From Nibricoccus aquaticus (GTDB lineage: Bacteria; Verrucomicrobiota; Verrucomicrobiia; Opitutales; Opitutaceae), in assembly GCF_002310495.1 (NCBI RefSeq), contig NZ_CP023344.1:1426001-1490000 (forward strand): DNA of 64,000 nucleotides, read 5' to 3'. The position numbers and the translations under genes are program-made. The notes under the pieces are model-generated. The model saw only the letters and a program-made list of their open reading frames with translations. It did no database searches and was not told where the DNA came from. Shown here in pieces: positions 55,401 through 64,000 of the stretch; position 1 is the stretch's first letter; each line of letters begins with the position of its first letter.

Positions 55401-55731
55401 GAGAAATCTTCAGGGGCGACTGGCGGCGGGCGAGTTCGGCGAGATTGCCGGCGACTTCGCGGACGATGCGGGCGACGAAGGTGCGGTTGGCGTCGGTGAA
55501 GATGTTGGTTTCGCCGCGGGCGAGGAGGACGTTGGTGAGGGCCTTGCCGACGGTGTCGGCGACTTTGCCGAGCTCGAAGCGCTCGTCGCCGGTGGGCGCG
55601 GTGAGGACGGTCTCAGGGACGAGAGGGAAGTCGGCCGCGATGAGGTCGCGCCAGGCGAAGTGGGGTTTCTGATCTTTGGGGGTGTGGATGGTGCGTTTGA
55701 GCGCGAGATCGGAGGAGACAGCGTGGTTCAT
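52417..55731 (-). CDS. nrdA: Ribonucleoside-diphosphate reductase, alpha subunit (class Ia)
   Basis: A 1104-residue large subunit that reduces ribonucleotides to deoxyribonucleotides with the radical supplied by NrdB. The N-terminal third carries ATP-cone domains (VRVIRRNHQIVPFNEQKIEI near 155; MLMVKRTNGETVLWDRVDLH near 255, plus a divergent segment before them), longer than the E. coli protein of about 760 residues with a single cone. The catalytic barrel shows SSCYLYYVDDS, NLCTEITLN, CNLGSVILEN and an AIAPTATISNI stretch. The C-terminus ends EICEACQ, which includes the redox Cys pair. It is downstream of nrdB, separated by a hairpin terminator. Two or more cones suggest more elaborate dATP/ATP control. 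Confidence 0.97.
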   Translation of the reverse strand: MNHAVSSDLALKRTIHTPKDQKPHFAWRDLIAADFPLVPETVLTAPTGDERFELGKVADTVGKALTNVLLARGETNIFTDANRTFVARIVREVAGNLAELARRQSPLKISLNDLYELLEKTLIDNNAYDVAKSLLLNRSRKLGAETATPFATVRVIRRNHQIVPFNEQKIEIAIRKAFLSLQRDSTPSVEITKIVAGRALSSKQSFVHIEEIQDIVQEELMKAGHFKVAEQYILYRADRNSAREAGIDTSSSSEVAPAPQQGAMLMVKRTNGETVLWDRVDLHKRIEFGRIGLDLNLSNDEIETELLRSVFDQISQKDLDATIILNSKTLIERDADFAKFAGRIQLTYIYEEVLGWDIVRDGIGKLKDAHRKAFKAYLEHGVAIKRLNPRLLDFDLAKLGAALDPSSDMDFDFLGIQTMYDRYLIIDKTKKPAKRLETPQFFWMRVAMGLFLDEKGDRESKITGLYELYKSRRFCSSTPTLFNSGTLHSQLSSCYLYYVDDSLEGIMYRGIAENAFLAKWAGGLGGSWTAVRGTGAYIAGTNGESQGVIPFLKLHNDQLVAVNQGGKRKGSGCAYLESWHNDIFEFLELRKNTGDDRRRTHDMNTANWIPDLFMKRMENRQQWTLFRSNEVKDLHELYGKKFEEAYLRYEKLAEEGKIQGQKVEALELWKKMLSMLFETGHPWITFKDACNIRSPQDHCGVIHSSNLCTEITLNTSNDETAVCNLGSVILENHLLPDGSIDHAKLRNTIQLAVRALDNVIDINFYPTEAAKRSNLRHRPIGMGVMGLANACYQKGIAFASEAAVEFNDEAMEAIAFYAYEASSDLAAERGTYSTYKGSKWERGLLPQDTIDLLESERGVTVEVPRGGKLDWTPLRAKIAKQGMRNSNVLAIAPTATISNITNTSPCIEPTYKNLFVKSNLSGEFIVLNPYLVKDLKARGLWDQEMRDNLKYFDGELKDIDRVPADLKAKYLTAFDIDFKWIIDAAARRQKWIDQSQSVNLWIKTPDMKTLSHMYRHAWHVGLKTTYYLRSLGASNIEKATVQIKKDVRGAIKEGQNGGQNSGDAGGSHSTPAIETPKKKEYTAAEKATCSIEAMRNGEICEACQ

Positions 55732-55820
55732 CGAGAGCGTGAGGCGTGAGACAGGTTGAGAAGAAAAGTGATGCGACGTACGGAGCGAAGCGGCTGGCGG
55801 GCGGTGATTTTCGGAGGCGG

Positions 55821-55849
55821 AAAAAGCGCGACCCGAGAAAGGGGCGCGC
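55821..55849 (-). terminator. Terminator-like hairpin between nrdB and nrdA
   Basis: GCGCGACCC pairs with GGGGCGCGC (one mismatch) around a 6-base loop; on the minus strand it is followed by TTTTT. It stands in the 209-bp gap after nrdB and before nrdA, so it could attenuate read-through. Confidence 0.6.
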
Positions 55850-55940
55850 CTTGTTGAGTGATGTTGGGACGAAAAGAAAGGGGGACCGGACGCGTCGTTG
55901 GTGTTAGTGGGGTGCGACGCGCCCGGACGACTGAGTTCGC

Positions 55941-57026
<1,086 letters not shown>

Positions 57027-57207
57027 TGAACGGATGGCCGAGGGTTGGACGTGATGACGCTGGATTTAAAGTGACGGAAATGGAGACGACGGTGCGCTGT
57101 GGAGACGAGTGAGGCGTGAGGGGTGGAACGCCGGGAGAGGGGCTTGTTTTACCGCCGAAAAACGAGGAGCGAGACTAGGTTGTTAGAACTTATTGACCGG
57201 CTATTCA

Positions 57208-57223
57208 CCACAACCCGTTGTGG
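57208..57223. promoter_or_regulatory. NrdR-box-like site 1 (CCACAACCCGTTGTGG)
   Basis: A perfect 7-2-7 palindrome matching the NrdR consensus core ACWA-N4-TWGT. NrdR is the conserved repressor of ribonucleotide reductase operons and binds two such boxes on the same DNA face. A second copy lies 32 bp downstream in coordinates. Confidence 0.75.
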
Positions 57224-57239
57224 TCGGACGCCGACTAGG

Positions 57240-57255
57240 CCACAACGGATGGGGT
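57240..57255. promoter_or_regulatory. NrdR-box-like site 2 (imperfect)
   Basis: CCACAACGGATGGGGT keeps the left half site ACWA of the box and has a degenerate right half. Its start is exactly 32 bp from site 1, about three helical turns, the spacing typical of paired NrdR boxes. Confidence 0.6.
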
Positions 57256-57630
57256 TACGGGATTTCGCCGTCAATCGGTTTGTGAATGAAAAAAGTTACG
57301 ATTTCGGCGAATTGGGGCTTGCCGAAAAGACACGGACTTTGCCCCGAGGGAAAAAGCCCCCAATCTGGCCGCTTGTTGCATTTTTCGGGTGTTGGTCGCG
57401 TCACATTTTCGTGCCGAAAACTGAAGACCGTGCGGTTTCGCGAGACCAATTTTTCGAGTGAAGATCAGTCCAGCGCCTTTTCAGTTAGCGAAACATCGCG
57501 CCCGCTTTCAGTCCGTATCGGATCGTTGAATGCAAAATGACAACCGTGGCCGTTTCCGCCGCCCCTACCCCGGGGAAACTTTCGGCTTCCGTTTTAGTTG
57601 AGGCCTCCTACGGTCTCACCCTCGCACCTC

Positions 57631-58107
<477 letters not shown>

Positions 58108-58308
58108 ATGCCCACTCCTCCCTGGCGAAAACCAAAGCCCACAGAAAAATCCTCCGTTAAGCTGACGCCCGAGAGCATCGCTTGGGCAAAAGCGTCCGCG
58201 AAGAAAGCGGGCCGCCGCTATCCGAATCTCGTCGATAACATGGCCGCCACTCGTCGGCAGCTCGAGCAGTCGCAACCACCGGAAACACCCGGTCCTCACA
58301 TCGGCTGA
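58108..58308 (+). CDS. Small hypothetical protein with conserved GRRYPNLVDNMAA motif
   Basis: Sixty-six residues beginning MPTPPWRKPKPTEKSSVKLT. The central part (KLTPESIAWAKASAKKAGRR then YPNLVDNMAATRRQLEQ) looks like a small helical family present in several phyla, as far as I recall, with an amphipathic helix that may bind another protein or DNA. A weak start and absence of other signals limit confidence. Confidence 0.5.
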   Translation: MPTPPWRKPKPTEKSSVKLTPESIAWAKASAKKAGRRYPNLVDNMAATRRQLEQSQPPETPGPHIG

Positions 58309-58421
58309 GCCACCCACCAAAACGAAAGAGTTCCCCTCCGCACTGTCCCCGGCTGTTCGTTTCTCGTTTAATAATCCATCCCGCCAAACGTCGTCTCTTC
58401 GTCCCCCAACCCCATCCCGCT

Positions 58422-58847
58422 ATGGACGAAGCCCTCTTCAACGCGGCGCCTAAAAAAGCCCGCATCGAAATCATCCCCCTCATCGACGTCGTCTTCTTTC
58501 TGCTGGCGACGTTCGTGCTCTTCACGCTCTCCCTCGATAAGATAGAATCCATCGAGATACCTCTTCCGAAAGGTGGCGAGCCCCGCGAAGCCGAAGATCT
58601 CACCATCTACCTCCAGACAACTGATCACGGGCTCTTCCACTGGAAACTAGGGCGCACTTCACCCGCCGAGCAACTCACCGCCTCCGAGCTCGGCCCGCGC
58701 CTCGAAACCTATCGGCGCTCCGTCGCCAACCCCCGCGTTTTGATCAACGGCGATGATCGCGCCCCCTTCTCCGAAACGATCCGCGCGCTCGATGCAGTCC
58801 GGCTCGCCCGCATCCGCGAGGTCTCCCTCGAAACAGTGCGCAACTAA
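58422..58847 (+). CDS. ExbD/TolR-family biopolymer transport protein
   Basis: A 141-residue protein with a cytoplasmic N-terminus, one transmembrane helix (IDVVFFLLATFVLFTLSL, with the conserved proton-path Asp 22 in PLIDVVF) and a periplasmic domain. ExbD works with ExbB and TonB to energise outer-membrane receptors, of which two lie in this window, but no exbB or tonB is adjacent. A TolR-like role is also possible. It is followed 72 bp later by a lipoprotein gene on the same strand. Confidence 0.85.
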   Translation: MDEALFNAAPKKARIEIIPLIDVVFFLLATFVLFTLSLDKIESIEIPLPKGGEPREAEDLTIYLQTTDHGLFHWKLGRTSPAEQLTASELGPRLETYRRSVANPRVLINGDDRAPFSETIRALDAVRLARIREVSLETVRN

Positions 58848-58919
58848 ACGGGATCCCACCCTCGCCGCGGGCACGCCCGCCTTTGACTTCATCGCGGGAT
58901 GCCGGAAGCTGACCCTCCC

Positions 58920-59666
58920 ATGAAAAACGCCTCTCTGCGCATCACACTCGCCACTCTCGCGACACTCTCTTTCAGCCTCACCGGTTGCTCCAAAAAATCC
59001 GAGCCCGCTGCCTCCGCGCCAACTCCCCCTCCCGCCGCGCCCGCTCCTGCGCCCGTCGCCCCCGTGAAGGCCGCCGCCGATGCCGCCAAAGCCCAGCTGG
59101 CCGCCGCCGAAAAAGAAGCCGAAGCGCTCAAGGCCAAAGCCGCCTACGCCGCGAAAGCAGAACAGGAAAAGCTTCAAGCCCTCGCCGATCAAAAAGCCGC
59201 CGACGCGAAAAAAGTGGCCGACGATCTGAAGACCAAGGCAAACGCCGCCTCCACCAACTTGCTCAACAAAGCCAGCACCCTGTCCGCCACGAATTCCACC
59301 CCGGCAGCCCCGGCCACCACCAGCGAAACATCGCCCGCTACAGCCAGCCTCACGAGCCTCGCCCAAAACCTGAATCCCGCTAACTTCTCCTCGTGGTACG
59401 AGCAGGCCAGCAAGGAATCATCCGGCATCATCGCCAGCCTCGGAGCCAAGGCCGCCGAACTCGGCAGCTCAGCCTCGCCCGAACTCAAATCCCTCTACGA
59501 GACCGCTCTGACGCAGAAAAAAACGTTCGACGACGTAAGCTCCAAACTGAAATCCGGCGGCCTCGCCCAATGGGCCGAGCTCTACCCCACGCTGCAAAAC
59601 TCCTGGTCCGATCTCAGCAAATCGCTGATCACCGCGAAGACGTTGCTGGCCTCATACACCAAGTAA
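58920..59666 (+). CDS. Alanine-rich lipoprotein with coiled coil
   Basis: Start at 58920 (MKNASLRITLATLATLSFSL) gives a lipobox LTGC. The mature protein has a Pro/Ala linker, then a charged Ala/Lys/Glu coiled coil (AADAAKAQLAAAEKEAEALK, LADQKAADAKKVADDLKTKA), an Ala/Thr linker and a C-terminal helical domain (SWYEQASKESSGIIASLGAK, AQWAELYPTLQNSWSDLSKS). No enzymatic motif. A role as envelope structural or spacer lipoprotein is likely. Confidence 0.8.
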   Translation: MKNASLRITLATLATLSFSLTGCSKKSEPAASAPTPPPAAPAPAPVAPVKAAADAAKAQLAAAEKEAEALKAKAAYAAKAEQEKLQALADQKAADAKKVADDLKTKANAASTNLLNKASTLSATNSTPAAPATTSETSPATASLTSLAQNLNPANFSSWYEQASKESSGIIASLGAKAAELGSSASPELKSLYETALTQKKTFDDVSSKLKSGGLAQWAELYPTLQNSWSDLSKSLITAKTLLASYTK

Positions 59667-59711
59667 ACGCCCCCTCCGCACGTGCGCCGGCGACGGCGCA
59701 CGCTCGTCCGC

Positions 59712-61829
<2,118 letters not shown>

Positions 61830-61883
61830 CTAAGGAAGACTTTCCCCGCCTATGCGAGCGGAAGCTCGCCGGAAATCGCCGTC

Positions 61884-62981
61884 TCAGCGGGCCTCGATCC
61901 GCACAGGCAGCTCCAGATGCCGCCCATAAGCTTCGGCTGCCCGTCGCAACGCCGCATGTTCTCGTTTGGAAAACACGCGCAAAAAATCCGTCGTCACCAC
62001 GACTTCCCGCTTGGAGATTTCCCGGCGCCAGCCGCCCGCCACGCGCCCACCCGCCGCGATGATATGCACCGCGAGTCCATCCATCTTTCGCTCCAGCGCC
62101 TCTTTCACCTCCGGCGCGAGCACGTCATATCCGTCGCGATAGGCTGCAATAAACTCATCGTAGTTGGGCAGCAGATGCACCAGCCCAGCCACCGATTTAG
62201 GCTCCGGGAGCTCTCCAGCAGCCACCGGTGAAAACCAAAACGGCTTCCCGTCCACATTCTCATGCACGAGATCGCTCCCGACAGCCGCGAGACCCGCGCG
62301 AACGTCCGCCATCGTCAGCCCGGACCAGTACGCGAAATCCTGCGGCTGCGCCGGACCGTGACTGGTGAAAAATCGTCGTGTCAGCTCCACCAACGCTTCC
62401 TCGCGGCTGAATGGCTTCACTTTGGGAACGCGCTCCTCGAGCAATGCGTACGTGAACTGTTTTCCCCGCAAAGGCCCGCTGCAGATCAGGCCCTCCAACT
62501 CGGCGTGCATCACAAGACATGCGAGCCGCGTCCCGCTTGCGGTCATTCGCACACGTTTCAAAACGTCCGCAAGTTCATCGCGCGTCATCTCTCCGCCTCC
62601 ACTCAACGCCTTCTCTATCGCCGCCCCACTCTTTCGAAAAGCCGCGGTGTCGAGCTCCTGCTGGCGGTACGTGTAGCCATTCACTTGGTGAACTCGCGGC
62701 GCCGTCAGCTTGAGCAACCAGCGCAAATCCTCGGGGGCCACAAAATGCCAGGTCGGTCGCATCACATGCGTGCGAAGAATTTTCCCCGCGTTAAACAGCG
62801 CATCGATCTGTGCGCTCGTCACCACACCTTCACACCGTTGCGCGAGCCCCCACTTCGCACCCGCGTAATCTTGGGACTGCACCGCGCCCAGCCAGGCCAC
62901 CGCCTCGACAGGACTTGAAAAGGGCGTCCCCACGAGACGCTCGCTGCGCAACCTCCGGCGTATGACATCGGCGCGATTCAT
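61884..62981 (-). CDS. Winged-helix DNA-binding/AlkZ-like glycosylase family protein (HTH_42)
   Basis: Start at 62981 (MNRADVIRRRLRSERLVGTP) by conservation; the frame extends to 63068. The 365-residue protein has AVQSQDYAGAKWGLAQR (the QxQ-type motif of AlkZ-like proteins), RPTWHFVAPEDLRWLLKLTA, QDFAYWSGLTMADVRAGLA and LLPNYDEFIAAYRDG. AlkZ-family proteins are DNA glycosylases for bulky lesions or crosslinks; many relatives are just annotated as winged helix DNA-binding domain-containing. Activity here is inferred only. Confidence 0.85.
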   Translation of the reverse strand: MNRADVIRRRLRSERLVGTPFSSPVEAVAWLGAVQSQDYAGAKWGLAQRCEGVVTSAQIDALFNAGKILRTHVMRPTWHFVAPEDLRWLLKLTAPRVHQVNGYTYRQQELDTAAFRKSGAAIEKALSGGGEMTRDELADVLKRVRMTASGTRLACLVMHAELEGLICSGPLRGKQFTYALLEERVPKVKPFSREEALVELTRRFFTSHGPAQPQDFAYWSGLTMADVRAGLAAVGSDLVHENVDGKPFWFSPVAAGELPEPKSVAGLVHLLPNYDEFIAAYRDGYDVLAPEVKEALERKMDGLAVHIIAAGGRVAGGWRREISKREVVVTTDFLRVFSKREHAALRRAAEAYGRHLELPVRIEAR

Positions 62982-63172
62982 GATACGTCGCCAGACGGAC
63001 GAACTTCCCCCTCTGACGCAATATAGCTCCGCCCAATAGTCATCACGCCGGGCTTCCGCTCCCCACACCGAATCGTCACATCAATCCCTGAAACTCCCCG
63101 TGCTTTTTTCAGAGGCACCGTTTACCGCTTACCGCCCTCCGCCAACACACACCCTCAGCGCATCCCACCGCC

Positions 63173-64000
63173 ATGCCTAAATACTGGATGATCTCCAACC
63201 GCAACGCCACCGCCAGCGACCTCGGCAAAAATCGCAGCGACACCCTCAGCTTCTTCACCGCCGACTCCGGCAACCTCAAAGACTTCAAGAACTGGCAGCC
63301 CTGCACCGCCGCCGCCTTCCGCGCCGCCCTGATCTCCGCGGCCGACTCCTTCCCGCTCATCCCCGAGACCGAGCACGAAAAACAAAAACACGTCACCGTC
63401 TTCGTCCATGGCTATAACAACGACTGGCGCGACGCCGCCGCCCGGTATCAACAAATCACCGACGATCTCTACAGCGGCCCCAAAAGCCTCGGCATCTGCG
63501 TCCTCTTCACCTGGCCCAGCAACGGCGCCACCGCCCACTACCTCGCCGACCGTGAAGACGCCCGCGCCTCCGGCCCCGCCCTCGCGAAGGTTTTCAACAC
63601 GCTCTTCGAGCACTCGCTGCTCATGCAGCAAAAGGCCGCCGACGGCACCGCCCTCTGCAAAGCCAAAGTCAGCGTCATCGCCCACAGCATGGGCAACTGG
63701 GTTTTCCAAAACGCCCTCTTCTACACCTGGGAGCGCAACAACAAGCCCCTCCTCGTCAGCCTCATCAACCAGTGCGTCATGGTCGCCGCCGACGTGGACA
63801 ACGACCTCTTCGGCAACGGCGAGGCCCTCAGCGACAACCGCTCCGAAGGCATGGCCAACCTCTGCTACCGTATCACCGCTCTCTACTCCGGCCGCGACTC
63901 CGTTCTCGGCGTCAGCGCCGGCCTTAAACACTTCGGCAAACGCCGCCTCGGTCGCTCCGGCCTCGACCGCAGTCCCGCCTTTCTCGCCCCGGACAACGTC
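63173..64000 (+). CDS. Alpha/beta hydrolase (DUF900-like), 3' end outside window
   Basis: The frame opens at ATG 63173 (MPKYWMISNRNATASDLGKN) and is uninterrupted to the last base, so the C-terminus is not visible. The 276 visible codons include VTVFVHGYNNDW (oxyanion-hole region), CVLFTWPSNG, and VIAHSMGNWVF with the nucleophile Ser in the GxSxG-like AHSMGN elbow. This is the arrangement of DUF900/esterase-type serine hydrolases. Substrate unknown. Confidence 0.88.
   Translation, partial: MPKYWMISNRNATASDLGKNRSDTLSFFTADSGNLKDFKNWQPCTAAAFRAALISAADSFPLIPETEHEKQKHVTVFVHGYNNDWRDAAARYQQITDDLYSGPKSLGICVLFTWPSNGATAHYLADREDARASGPALAKVFNTLFEHSLLMQQKAADGTALCKAKVSVIAHSMGNWVFQNALFYTWERNNKPLLVSLINQCVMVAADVDNDLFGNGEALSDNRSEGMANLCYRITALYSGRDSVLGVSAGLKHFGKRRLGRSGLDRSPAFLAPDNV

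Larger units (their letters stand above)
57027..57630. other. Long upstream region of nrdB
   Basis: About 600 bases without a supported gene; the two plus-strand frames here (57123-57461 and 57286-57540) overlap, have no motif and cross the NrdR sites. The region contains the paired NrdR boxes (57208-57255) and a T/A-rich segment at about 57530-57620. The nrdBA promoter must be in this region, but a -10/-35 pair could not be picked with confidence. Confidence 0.6.

Noticed and set aside
52528-55749. Long plus-strand open frame (1073 codons) opposite nrdA
   Set aside because: It mirrors nrdA on the opposite strand; it has Gly/Asp/Val-rich sense with no domain, while the minus strand has full RNR motifs.
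57123-57540. Two overlapping plus-strand frames upstream of nrdB
   Set aside because: No motif or ribosome-binding site, overlap each other and the NrdR boxes; likely non-coding regulatory DNA.
63155-63931. Minus-strand 258-codon frame at the right end
   Set aside because: It is antisense to the alpha/beta hydrolase with clear VFVHGY and AHSMGN motifs.

Overview
The window looks like chromosomal DNA of a high-GC, plant-polysaccharide-degrading member of the Verrucomicrobiota, most likely an Opitutaceae relative. This is inferred from protein style (paired very large TonB receptors with a carboxypeptidase-regulatory N-terminal domain, many secreted CAZymes, Y_Y_Y-propeller hybrid kinases, REP-like palindromes), not from a marker-gene search. 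Many predicted starts lack a clear Shine-Dalgarno sequence.

Region 1 (about 1-40 kb) is a large carbohydrate-utilisation region, apparently aimed at rhamnogalacturonan I/pectin and its galactan, fucose and glucoside decorations. It carries a GH29 fucosidase, a GH43-like propeller hydrolase, a giant hybrid sensor kinase, a PL11 rhamnogalacturonan lyase with a CBM, two GH105 unsaturated-uronyl hydrolases, a GH2/alginate-lyase-family fusion protein, a sensor kinase/LuxR-type regulator pair, and a tight minus-strand operon (GH2, GH1, DUF1501, GH30). These are followed by a TonB receptor, a sodium/solute symporter with a 65-residue membrane partner, a cytochrome c-fused sugar dehydrogenase and a second TonB receptor. 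Housekeeping genes are embedded in it (DUF983 protein, tsf, rpsB, initiator tRNA). Lyases and outer hydrolases would release unsaturated oligosaccharides, TonB receptors import them, GH105/GH2/GH1/GH30/GH29 trim them and the symporter takes up sugars; the two sensor systems are the obvious regulators.

Region 2 (about 40.4-52.4 kb) is an accessory region of mixed composition. It holds small uncharacterised proteins, a compact RNA ligase, a secreted two-gene module with a Cys/His-containing C-terminal domain, a transposase remnant, a YCII-family protein, a 5'-truncated HsdR-N-like gene and a run of minus-strand genes ending in a 1277-residue protein. That protein joins a PD-(D/E)XK-like N-terminus, a STAND-type P-loop NTPase and a very long helical C-terminus, which is the architecture of antiviral STAND (Avs) defence proteins. 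It is the best candidate for an undescribed system here; a membrane protein and a lipoprotein follow it on the same strand.

Region 3 (about 52.4-64 kb) is core genome: nrdB-nrdA (class Ia ribonucleotide reductase) with a pair of NrdR-box-like sites 32 bp apart upstream and a hairpin terminator between the two genes, a tRNA-Ser(CGA), an ExbD-type protein, a lipoprotein, a Tgt-MnmC-like fusion enzyme for tRNA wobble modification, an AlkZ-like winged-helix protein and the start of an alpha/beta hydrolase that runs off the window. The first gene (hybrid histidine kinase) is likewise cut by the left edge.
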